Below are positions 9,878 to 17,428 of a stretch of 64,000 nucleotides of DNA, piece by piece. The DNA is from JAEUMG01 sp046349315 (GTDB lineage: Bacteria > Pseudomonadota > Alphaproteobacteria > Rhizobiales > Aestuariivirgaceae). The position numbers and the translations under genes were made by a program. How positions within the stretch are numbered: position 1 is the first letter of the stretch; every line of letters starts with the position of its first letter. The stretch is taken from the NCBI GenBank assembly GCA_046349315.1, contig JAXMCQ010000007.1, positions 149,807-213,806 of the forward strand, read 5' to 3'. Under the pieces are notes generated by a model that made no database searches, was not told the DNA's origin, and was given only the letters and a program-made list of their open reading frames with translations.

Positions 9878-11089
9878 TCAGTCGTTGGCCATGACCTTCA
9901 CGCCGAGCGAGGTGATTGCCGCTCCCGGATCCGCAGGATTCATCGACATGAGCTGCTGTACCGCGATGGGCTGCGGCGGCTGCATCGAGAGTGTGATCGA
10001 TTTAGGTTCCTTCAGGAAGTTCGTCACCGCGCTCACCACGCTGTCGGTGAACGGCTGGTTCTTAAGCTGCGCCAAGGTGATCTGAAGCATCGCGCCAGCG
10101 CTTGCGACGAACCCTGTTTCATCCATATTCTGCTGCTTCGCGAGAATCGGCAGCAGGCGCTTAGTCAATGAGCCGTCCTCGAAGCGGAACTGCAATTTGC
10201 TGACCGTGACGCCCATGAGCTGCGGCATCAGCTTGTTGAAATCCGGTTCCTTCTTGGCCCCCGGATTGGCGAATTCCGCATAGACGGCAATTGGCACATT
10301 TGCGGCCGCGAAAGTCGTTCTAAGCGTGCCGGCATCGCGACCCTCGAGATAGATATCGGCATCGAAGCCCAAGGTATCGCCCGTGACGGCCAAGTTGCCC
10401 GTGCCGCCGGCGTTGAACGAGAGATCATTGTAGCCAAGCTTTTTCAACTCGCCGGTCGGATCGATCGAAGCGATCGCCTGGGCGGGGATCATGATGTTCG
10501 AAATTTTCACATCAAACTTGCCAGCCCCCGTCGCCGGATCGCCGTCCCAGGTCGAATCATAGCCATCGACGGTGAATGTCTGACCGGAGGCTTCGACAGT
10601 GATTTTGCCGGAATTCATATGGCGCGCCACGTTCATCGAGGCGCGCATTATTTCCTTCGGCGTCGGCGAAGGTCCGAGCGTCGTAACATACCAGCCGTCG
10701 ACCGAGCTTTCCGGCATCTTCACGGTGAAGGTCGTGCCGTCCGGCGCTGAGAAAGTGACGACCAGATTGTCGTATTTGGTCGAGGCGATCTCGAATATGC
10801 CGCCACCCTGGTCGGCGACGCCGGCGAGCTGCATCTTGCCGATATCGATGGTGAGCGTGCCGGGTTGGCTCGGATCTTGCGATGCTATCTTTGCGGTCAG
10901 GCCATCGATCGTGATGTTTCCGGCACCATCCGTGTCCAGTTTTTGGAATGTCGGTTTGGCTTGGAACTGCTGCTCCCAGGTACGGAAAATCGCCTGGACG
11001 ACAGGCGGTTCATCCGCTGCTTCGGCGAAGGTCGCAAAACTGAAAACTGCCAGGAACGAGAAGGCCGCGGCCGTCTGTCTGAAGTGCAT
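9878..11089 (-). CDS. Exported protein of unknown function
   Basis: 403 residues that I do not recognise as a named family. Residues 1-24 form a clear Sec signal peptide (hydrophobic core, cleavage after FAEA or nearby). The mature part is rich in short alternating hydrophobic and polar strands with many Gly, Thr and Asp, as in periplasmic beta-rich proteins. It has no cysteine cluster, lipobox or visible catalytic motif. Its stop faces aspS across the hairpin. It is divergent from the L,D-transpeptidase gene, 193 bp away. Periplasmic location is inferred from the signal peptide; function is unknown. Confidence 0.75.
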   Translation of the reverse strand: MHFRQTAAAFSFLAVFSFATFAEAADEPPVVQAIFRTWEQQFQAKPTFQKLDTDGAGNITIDGLTAKIASQDPSQPGTLTIDIGKMQLAGVADQGGGIFEIASTKYDNLVVTFSAPDGTTFTVKMPESSVDGWYVTTLGPSPTPKEIMRASMNVARHMNSGKITVEASGQTFTVDGYDSTWDGDPATGAGKFDVKISNIMIPAQAIASIDPTGELKKLGYNDLSFNAGGTGNLAVTGDTLGFDADIYLEGRDAGTLRTTFAAANVPIAVYAEFANPGAKKEPDFNKLMPQLMGVTVSKLQFRFEDGSLTKRLLPILAKQQNMDETGFVASAGAMLQITLAQLKNQPFTDSVVSAVTNFLKEPKSITLSMQPPQPIAVQQLMSMNPADPGAAITSLGVKVMAND

Positions 11090-11282
11090 TATACATCCTC
11101 ATTGCTTGCCCGGATGGGCGGACATTACGTATTGGATAATCGAGTGAACTCCGTGTTTTAGCCTGACCCGCCCGCCACTGGAAGTGACGGAATTGTGTCA
11201 TGCCAAACCGTTGCCGAGGCCCAACCCCGCCGCTATGGTCCGCCGCGAGAGATTCCGGGGCAGGTTCGGGGAACAGGGACAC

Positions 11283-12104
11283 ATGCAGAAGAGATTGACC
11301 GTCGCAGCTCTAATTCTGATGACATTTGGCACCATTCTGGGGGTCGAAATTATGACGGCCCCCACTGCGAAAGCCAATTTCTCATCTGCATATGATGAAC
11401 CTTTGCCGAAGAAGCCCAAGAAGCCTGTTAAGAAACAGGTGAAAAAGCCGGCTCCACAGACGCCCCAAACTGTCCAGGCCAAGAAGAAGCAATACCAACT
11501 GCAACAAAGGCAGGCGGCGCAATCAAACGCCCGGACTCGCTACAGCCAGGCTGGGTGCAGCAACTTCTTCAACTGCATGTTCCAAAAAAAGCCCCGGTAT
11601 CAACGGCGCGTCGCCATTGTATCAGGGGGTACTGGAGGCGGTCTCGACCGCCAGACGCGTATGACGGTGCCATGGAACGAAACGAAATTCTCACCCGGCA
11701 CTATCATTGTCAGGACGCCGGAGCGGGCGCTCTATTACGTGCTGCCTGACGGCAAGGCGCTGCGCTACGACGTCGGGGTCGGCAAGGAAGGCTTTCAGTG
11801 GAGCGGAAATTCCAAGATCGTGATGAAGAAGGAATGGCCATCATGGCGCCCGCCGCAGCAAATGATCGCGCGCGAGGCGGCCAAGGGACATATCATCCCC
11901 GAATTCATGGAGGGCGGCCCTGACAATCCGCTCGGTGCACGCGCGATGTATATTGGCGGCACCATGTTCCGCATTCATGGAACCAACAATGCGGCCTCGA
12001 TTGGCGGGGCTGTGTCATCCGGCTGCATCCGTATGATGAACACTGACGTGATGGATCTTTATGATCGTGTGAAGGTCGGCTCCCGCGTCTATGTCTATCA
12101 ATAG
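11283..12104 (+). CDS. L,D-transpeptidase (YkuD domain), exported
   Basis: 273 residues from the ATG at 11283; the frame is open further up to a GTG at 11184, but only the later start puts a Sec signal peptide (MQKRLTVAALILMTF) at the N-terminus. A lysine- and proline-rich linker (about residues 38-75) follows. The YkuD domain carries GGTMFRIHGTN and SSGCIRMMNTDVMDLYDRV, with the catalytic His and Cys of the HGTN...SxGCxR motif. Such enzymes form 3-3 cross-links in peptidoglycan or attach proteins to it. The basic, proline-rich stretch may bind the wall. A second enzyme with the same motifs lies at 63135-63791. Confidence 0.9.
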   Translation: MQKRLTVAALILMTFGTILGVEIMTAPTAKANFSSAYDEPLPKKPKKPVKKQVKKPAPQTPQTVQAKKKQYQLQQRQAAQSNARTRYSQAGCSNFFNCMFQKKPRYQRRVAIVSGGTGGGLDRQTRMTVPWNETKFSPGTIIVRTPERALYYVLPDGKALRYDVGVGKEGFQWSGNSKIVMKKEWPSWRPPQQMIAREAAKGHIIPEFMEGGPDNPLGARAMYIGGTMFRIHGTNNAASIGGAVSSGCIRMMNTDVMDLYDRVKVGSRVYVYQ

Positions 12105-12159
12105 CACCGGCGGGGCGCGTTCGCCGGAGGCTGGCGCGCCCGCTTAGGGGTCTTCCACA

Positions 12160-12864
12160 GTGGACTGGGCGGCGCCGATTGATGCTTACTGCGAGCGGCT
12201 GGCTCCAGGGCTCTTCGCCGAGCCGCTGAACGCCGTTAGCAATTTGGCTTTCTTGATTGCGGCCGCCTATGGGTTGGTGCTCGCCCGGCGCGAGCGTAGC
12301 GATTGGGCGGTGTGGGCACTCGCCTGGCTCGTTGCGATCATTGGTGTCGGCAGCCTCCTGTTCCACACATTCGCCAATCGTTGGTCGATGCTGGCCGACG
12401 TCATCCCGATCACGGTCTTTATCTACGCTTATTTTGCCTTTGCGCTTCGCCGCTTCGTCGGCTTGCCATGGTTCCCGACGCTGCTGCTCCTGGGAGCGTT
12501 GCTCGCAGCTAACGTGGGATTGGCAGCTCTAACGCCGCCGGATTTGTTGAATGGTTCAATTGGCTATCTGCCAGCCTTGGTCGCGGCGCTCGCGATGGCC
12601 TTGGTGCTAGGGTCCCGGAATCATGAGGCTGCATTCCATTTGACCACAGCGGCGATCATTCTTGCGTTTTCTTTGGCATTTCGCACCGCCGACCGCGTCG
12701 TGTGCCAAGCGGTTCCAATCGGTACGCATTTCGTCTGGCATATTTTGAATGCGCTGGTGCTGGGTCTTTATCTTGAAGCGGCTGCCCGGTTTGGTGCACG
12801 CAAGACCCATAAAAGAACTGACCCCGGCGGACAAGCCAGCCGGGGTTCAGTCCTGAAGCCTTAA
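12160..12864 (+). CDS. Ceramidase-like integral membrane hydrolase (CREST superfamily)
   Basis: 234 residues with about seven membrane helices. GSLLFHTFANRWSMLADVIP holds the conserved Ser, His and Asp, and GTHFVWHILNALVLG holds a C-terminal HxxxH pair; together these match the zinc-dependent alkaline ceramidase/CREST hydrolases. The family cleaves lipid amide bonds; the bacterial substrate is not known, and free ceramide would be expected only in a sphingolipid maker. GTG start. The last twenty or so codons are hydrophilic and overlap the terminator hairpin of the next gene on the other strand, so the C-terminal tail may be an extension under little constraint. Confidence 0.75.
   Translation: MDWAAPIDAYCERLAPGLFAEPLNAVSNLAFLIAAAYGLVLARRERSDWAVWALAWLVAIIGVGSLLFHTFANRWSMLADVIPITVFIYAYFAFALRRFVGLPWFPTLLLLGALLAANVGLAALTPPDLLNGSIGYLPALVAALAMALVLGSRNHEAAFHLTTAAIILAFSLAFRTADRVVCQAVPIGTHFVWHILNALVLGLYLEAAARFGARKTHKRTDPGGQASRGSVLKP
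12811..12850 (-). terminator. Intrinsic terminator for the small lysine-rich peptide gene, inside the ceramidase-like gene
   Basis: On the minus strand an arm CTGAACCCCGGC (12850-12839) pairs with GCCGGGGTCAG (12828-12818) with one bulged base and a 10-base loop, then the run TTCTTTT (12817-12811) follows. It lies 26 bp beyond the stop of the peptide gene and within the last codons of the convergent plus-strand gene. Confidence 0.7.
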
Positions 12865-12875
12865 GTCGGAGAAGG

Positions 12876-12953
12876 TTACTTCTTCTTCGCCTTCTTAGCG
12901 GTCTTCTTAGCCGCTTTCTTCGTCGACTTCTTAGCAGCTTTCTTAGCAGCCAT
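12876..12953 (-). CDS. 25-residue lysine/alanine-rich peptide, histone H1-like
   Basis: The reading frame gives MAAKKAAKKSTKKAAKKTAK followed by KAKKK: apart from the start Met, Ala, Lys, one Ser and two Thr, 14 of 25 residues being Lys. AGGAGAT stands 5 bp before the ATG, an excellent ribosome binding site, and an intrinsic terminator follows the stop. The repeated AAKK pattern resembles the C-terminal tails of bacterial histone H1-like and AlgP-type proteins that bind DNA without sequence specificity. DNA or RNA binding is inferred from charge alone. Because the coding sequence is a simple repeat, chance could produce a similar frame, but the flanking signals argue for a real gene. Confidence 0.72.
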   Translation of the reverse strand: MAAKKAAKKSTKKAAKKTAKKAKKK

Positions 12954-13324
12954 AATCTATCTCCTGGTTAGTTGAGAGCCCCACAACGCAGGTAAGCCTC
13001 ACTTTGCCGGCCGGCGCCGTCGTAAAACGTAACTTGCCTAGCCGTCATCGAAACGACTTGTGTACCCGTTTGTGTGATTCGGCAATATGCCGTCAACATC
13101 TTGTATGTAGCCTCACGGCGGCTAACGAACCGTAAACGGGTTTGTGGGCGACTTATCATCAGAACACTGATAAATTTGACAAAATTCGCTGCGAGCCCAT
13201 TTGAATCGCGATGAATCCCGTATGATCAGTCTACGGATCATGCCGGATTCAGAGGGTATTTTGGCACTCCATGGGACAAATCGGCAAGCGTTGCGAGTCC
13301 GACACATATCCACTGAAATCGAAA
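12954..13324. other. Intergenic region between the small peptide gene and nrdJ terminator
   Basis: About 370 bp with stop codons in all frames and no gene I can support. It should hold the promoter of the small lysine-rich gene (minus strand). A TTGACG at the expected type of -35 is visible on the minus strand near 13099, but its -10 partner is poor. An ATCAG...CTGAT inverted repeat lies near 13160. Confidence 0.5.
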
Positions 13325-13348
13325 AAAGCCGGCGCGAGCGCCGGCTTT
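13322..13348 (-). terminator. Intrinsic terminator of nrdJ
   Basis: AAAGCCGGCG and CGCCGGCTTT (13325-13348) form a perfect 10-bp stem with a 4-base loop. On the minus strand it is followed by TTTTTT, 49 bp beyond the nrdJ stop. Confidence 0.85.
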
Positions 13349-13396
13349 CCAGTCATGCGGCGGAGAATCCCGCGCCGCCTAGAGGCCATTCTCGGC

Positions 13397-16300
13397 CTAC
13401 GAACAACCGCTCGTCGAGCCGCAGGTGTCGCATTTCAGGCAAGTCCCGTTCCTCACCATCGTGAAGTTTCCGCATTCGGAACAGCTTTCGCCTTCGTATC
13501 CTTTCATCCGGGCCTCGGCACGCCGATCGAGCGCAGGAGAATGGCTGTGAGCATGCTGTTCATGACGCGCATGCACATGGACTTCGCTGATCGCCAGCGC
13601 CGAGGTGCCATAACTTTCCGCGGCCCGCATCTGCAGAGCGTGTGCTGGAGATGTTGGGACCGATGTCCCGTGCATGACCACGACATTCGACAGTTTCTGG
13701 CTGCGAACGAAGCCGGTCGACATCAGGCGCGAAGCCGGTACCGGAGCAGGAGTTTTTGGCGCTTCATCGTCGCCGACGCCCTTGCCCAACGCATCGAAGC
13801 CGATATCGGACGGCTCGACATGGGCGAGGTCGTTGCGGCCGAGATAGGACACAGCGAGTTCGCGAAAGACGTAATCGAGAATGGAGGTCGCATTCTTGAT
13901 CGAGTCATTGCCCTGGACCATGCCTGCCGGCTCGAAGCGGGTGAAGGTGAAGGCTTCCACGAATTCCTCGAGCGGCACGCCGTACTGCAGGCCGACGGAC
14001 ACCGCGATGGCGAAATTGTTCATCATCGCGCGCAGCGCAGCACCTTCCTTGTGCATGTCTATGAAGATTTCGCCCAAACGGCCGTCTTCATATTCGCCGG
14101 TATGGAGATAGACCTTGTGGCCACCAACAATTGCCTTTTGGATGTAGCCCTTGCGGCGTTCCGGCAGCCTTTCGCGCTCACGATCGCGAACCACCACCTC
14201 GACAATCTTTTCGACGATCTTCTCGACGCGCTGGACCTGCGGCCGAGCCATGAGCGCGTCGACTGCGTCCAGATCGTCGGCTTCATCCTCGGAGATGAGC
14301 TGCGCTGACAAGGGCTGCGACAGCTTCGATCCGTCGCGATAAAGGGCGTTGGCCTTCAAGGCGAGCTTCCATGAGAGCATATAGGCCGCCGTGCAGTCCT
14401 CGACGGTTGCCTCGTTCGGCATGTTGATCGTCTTGGAGATTGCGCCTGAGATGAAGGGCTGGCTTGCCGCCATCATACGGATATGGCTGTCGACGGAGAG
14501 AAAGCGCTTGCCGAGCCGACCACATGGATTGGCGCAGTCAAAAACGGGCAAGTGCTCGCTTCGAAGCCCCGGCGCCCCTTCAAGCGTCATTGCCCCGCAA
14601 ACATGAACATTGGCCCGCTCGACATCAGCCTTGGAGAACCCAAGCGCCGCCAACATGTCGAAACCGAGATCCACCAGGTCGGCATCGCTGAGCTTAAGCA
14701 CATTCCGGCAGAAGTCCTCGCCAAGTGTCCACTTGTTGAAGACGAACTTGATGTCGAAGGCAGAAGCGAGCGATTGCTCGACCTTGGCGATCTCCGCATC
14801 CCCGAAGCCCTTGGCACGCAATTGCGCGTGGTTGAGGGCTGGAGCGTCGGCCAGCGTACCATGCCCGACCGCATAGCCGATGATCGCCTCGATTTGGTCC
14901 GGGTCGTAGCCGAGCGTGCGCAAGGCTTCCGGAACAGCCTGGTTGATGATCTTGAAATACCCGCCGCCGGCGAGCTTCTTGAACTTGACCAGCGCGAAGT
15001 CGGGCTCGATGCCGGTCGTATCGCAATCCATGACGAGACCAATCGTGCCAGTCGGCGCGATGACCGTTGATTGGGCATTGCGATAGCCGTGCTTTTCGCC
15101 GAGCGAGAGTGCCTTGTCCCAGGCCTGCCTTGCATGGATGATAAGCGCTGCATCCGGGCAGCCAGCATCATCGAGCGGGACAGGCGCAGTTCTGATATCC
15201 TCATACCCGACCGCCGCGCCATAGGCAGCACGCCGATGGTTGCGGATGACGCGCAACATGTGTTCCCGGTTTTTTGCATAGCCCGGGAAAGGCCCAAGCG
15301 CCTCCGCCATCTCGGCAGATGTCGCGTAGCTGATCCCTGTCATGATCGCCGAAATTGCACCGCAGATCGCGCGGCCCTCATGGCTGTCATAGGGAATGCC
15401 GGCCGTCATCAAGAGGCCGCCGATATTGGCGAAACCCAGTCCCAGTGTACGGAAATCGTAGGAGAGCTTGGCAATCTCCTTGGACGGGAACTGCGCCATG
15501 AGCACCGAGATCTCGAGCACCAGCGTCCAAAGGCGGACGGCGTGCTCAAAGGATTCCACATCGAACCGGCCGGTTGCGGAATCGCGGAACTGCAGAAGGT
15601 TCAGCGAGGCGAGATTGCACGCAGTGTCGTCGAGAAACATGTATTCGGAGCATGGATTCGACGCGCGGATCTCGCCTGAGGCCGGGCACGTATGCCAATC
15701 ATTGATCGTCGTGTGGAACTGGATGCCGGGATCGGCCGATGCCCAGGCCGCATAGCCCACCTTGTCCCACAAGGCCCGCGCCTTGACTGTCTTGACGGTC
15801 TTGTTCGACAAGCGGGCCGTCAGGCTCCAATCGCCATTGAGTTCGACCGACTTCAGGAAATCGTCGGTGACGCGCACCGAATTGTTGGAATTCTGACCCG
15901 AAACGGTCCGATACGCCTCGCCATCCCAGTCGGTGTCATAGGCATCAAACACCATCTCGGTGTAACCCTGCCGGGCGAACTGGATCACGCGTTTGATGTA
16001 GTTGTCAGGCACCATATTACGGCGCGCGTCTTTGACGGCTCGCTTGAGGGCAGGGTTCTTCTCGATTTCGAAGCAATCGCCATTGGGGCCTTCGCAATTG
16101 ACGCAGGCCTTCATAATGGCGGTGAGATGCCGGCGGACGACCTTCGAGCCGGTCACAAGAGCGGCGACCTTCTGTTCTTCCTTCACCTTCCAGTCGATGT
16201 AATCCTCAACATCCGGGTGATCGATATCGACCACCACCATTTTCGCAGCGCGCCGCGTGGTACCGCCAGACTTGATGGCGCCGGCTGCGCGATCGCCGAT

Positions 16301-17077
16301 CTTCAGGAAGCTCATCAGGCCGGATGACTTGCCACCGCCTGAAAGCCTCTCGTTCTCGCCGCGCAGGCGCGAAAAATTTGTCCCGGTGCCGGAGCCGTAT
16401 TTGAAGAGGCGCGCCTCGCGGACCCAAAGGTCCATGATGCCGCCGTCATTAACGAGATCATCCTCGATCGACTGGATGAAACAGGCATGAGGCTGCGGAT
16501 GCTCGTAAGCCGACTTCGACTTGACGAGTTTCCCCGTTTCGAAATCTACATAGTAGTGTCCCTGGCCAGGCCCATCGATGCCATAGGCCCAGTGCAAACC
16601 GGTGTTGAACCATTGCGGGGAGTTGGGAGCGCATTTCTGCGTGGCAAGCATGAAGCAAAGCTCGTCGTAGAAGGCTCTGGCGTCATTTTCGGTGTCGAAA
16701 TAACCGCCCTTCCAGCCCCAGTAGGTCCAGGTACCTGCGAGCCGGTCAAATACTTGCTTCGAGTTCCTTTCGCCGGAATAACGTTGCGCCTCGGGAATGG
16801 CAGCCAGGGCTTCGTCATCGCCCGCAGAGCGCCAAAGCCACGACGGCACGGTTTCTTCCTCAACGCGCTTGAGGGCGGTCGGCACGCCCGCTTTGCGGAA
16901 ATATTTCTGAGCCAGGATGTCGCAGGCGACCTGGCTCCAGCTTGCAGGCACCTCAATGTTTTCAAGCCGAAAGACGACCGAGCCATCCGGATTCCGGATT
17001 TCGCTGATCCCGAGCCGGAATTCGATCGCGTGATACGGGTCCTGACCTTCTTTTGTGTACCGACGTTCAATGCGCAT
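13397..17077 (-). CDS. nrdJ: Adenosylcobalamin-dependent ribonucleotide reductase, class II
   Basis: 1226 residues from the ATG at 17077, which gives the family N-terminus MRIERRYTKEGQDPYHAIEF. The frame stays open for 39 further codons upstream, but these look unrelated. The enzyme reduces ribonucleoside di- or triphosphates to deoxyribonucleotides using a B12-derived radical, with or without oxygen. Visible features are the substrate-loop region NPCSEYMFLDDTACNLASLN, the PTGTIGLVMDCDTTGIEPD segment, and a C-terminal CSECGNFTMVRNGTCLKC zinc-ribbon-like element. No class I nrdAB is in the window. The promoter with NrdR boxes and the terminator are annotated separately; the 5' leader is about 200 nt. 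Confidence 0.97.
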   Translation of the reverse strand: MRIERRYTKEGQDPYHAIEFRLGISEIRNPDGSVVFRLENIEVPASWSQVACDILAQKYFRKAGVPTALKRVEEETVPSWLWRSAGDDEALAAIPEAQRYSGERNSKQVFDRLAGTWTYWGWKGGYFDTENDARAFYDELCFMLATQKCAPNSPQWFNTGLHWAYGIDGPGQGHYYVDFETGKLVKSKSAYEHPQPHACFIQSIEDDLVNDGGIMDLWVREARLFKYGSGTGTNFSRLRGENERLSGGGKSSGLMSFLKIGDRAAGAIKSGGTTRRAAKMVVVDIDHPDVEDYIDWKVKEEQKVAALVTGSKVVRRHLTAIMKACVNCEGPNGDCFEIEKNPALKRAVKDARRNMVPDNYIKRVIQFARQGYTEMVFDAYDTDWDGEAYRTVSGQNSNNSVRVTDDFLKSVELNGDWSLTARLSNKTVKTVKARALWDKVGYAAWASADPGIQFHTTINDWHTCPASGEIRASNPCSEYMFLDDTACNLASLNLLQFRDSATGRFDVESFEHAVRLWTLVLEISVLMAQFPSKEIAKLSYDFRTLGLGFANIGGLLMTAGIPYDSHEGRAICGAISAIMTGISYATSAEMAEALGPFPGYAKNREHMLRVIRNHRRAAYGAAVGYEDIRTAPVPLDDAGCPDAALIIHARQAWDKALSLGEKHGYRNAQSTVIAPTGTIGLVMDCDTTGIEPDFALVKFKKLAGGGYFKIINQAVPEALRTLGYDPDQIEAIIGYAVGHGTLADAPALNHAQLRAKGFGDAEIAKVEQSLASAFDIKFVFNKWTLGEDFCRNVLKLSDADLVDLGFDMLAALGFSKADVERANVHVCGAMTLEGAPGLRSEHLPVFDCANPCGRLGKRFLSVDSHIRMMAASQPFISGAISKTINMPNEATVEDCTAAYMLSWKLALKANALYRDGSKLSQPLSAQLISEDEADDLDAVDALMARPQVQRVEKIVEKIVEVVVRDRERERLPERRKGYIQKAIVGGHKVYLHTGEYEDGRLGEIFIDMHKEGAALRAMMNNFAIAVSVGLQYGVPLEEFVEAFTFTRFEPAGMVQGNDSIKNATSILDYVFRELAVSYLGRNDLAHVEPSDIGFDALGKGVGDDEAPKTPAPVPASRLMSTGFVRSQKLSNVVVMHGTSVPTSPAHALQMRAAESYGTSALAISEVHVHARHEQHAHSHSPALDRRAEARMKGYEGESCSECGNFTMVRNGTCLKCDTCGSTSGCS

Positions 17078-17289
17078 TTTTCTTTGTTCCCTTCTTATCC
17101 CGCGCTGCCCGCGCGGCTTGACCCCGATGCACGCGACAAAACTCTCCCCGCGATGGCTTGGATCGGGACGCAAGACCACGTCCGAAAGACCCAAATCCCC
17201 CGGTCAACTCTCTACAGATCGATTTGAAATTCACTAACAAACAGCAGGGATTCTGCCTGCCGGCTCTAGCCCCCAGCCCTTAGACTCAA

Positions 17290-17317
17290 ACTACACCCAG
17301 CCAGTAAACGCAGTCAA
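17290..17317 (-). promoter_or_regulatory. Probable sigma70-type promoter of nrdJ
   Basis: On the minus strand TTGACT (17317-17312) and TGTAGT (17295-17290) are separated by 16 bp, giving a start near 17282 and a leader of about 205 nt. The -35 is good and the -10 mediocre. The -35 is overlapped by one NrdR box, as expected for a repressed promoter. Confidence 0.5.
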
Positions 17318-17358
17318 CACCTAGTGTGTTAATAAACCCTTACCACAATATCTTGTGT
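17312..17358 (-). promoter_or_regulatory. Tandem NrdR boxes upstream of nrdJ
   Basis: Box 1 at 17343-17358, CCACAATATCTTGTGT on the plus strand, matches 14 of 16 positions of the NrdR consensus form ACACAATATATTGTGT. Box 2 at 17312-17327, AGTCAACACCTAGTGT, matches 11 of 16. Their centres are 31 bp apart, the three-turn spacing known for NrdR pairs, and box 2 covers the predicted -35 of nrdJ. NrdR represses ribonucleotide reductase genes when (d)ATP is ample. Confidence 0.75.
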
Positions 17359-17428
17359 CCAAGCGGTGGTCGCGACTAAATAACGAAACTGCGGCCAAGG
17401 GTAGTTTCGGCCGATTCTTGGGCGCCGC

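Noticed and set aside
11184..11282. GTG start of the first L,D-transpeptidase at 11184
   Set aside because: It would bury the signal peptide in the protein.
13271..14308. 345-residue plus-strand frame overlapping nrdJ
   Set aside because: It is antisense to the well-conserved nrdJ and has no family match; a shadow of its codon bias.
17077..17194. Upstream extension of nrdJ to 17194
   Set aside because: The 39 extra residues do not look like the family; the annotated ATG gives the usual N-terminus.
17078..17360. Cobalamin riboswitch upstream of nrdJ
   Set aside because: I looked for the B12-box and related core motifs and saw none; NrdR boxes explain the control.
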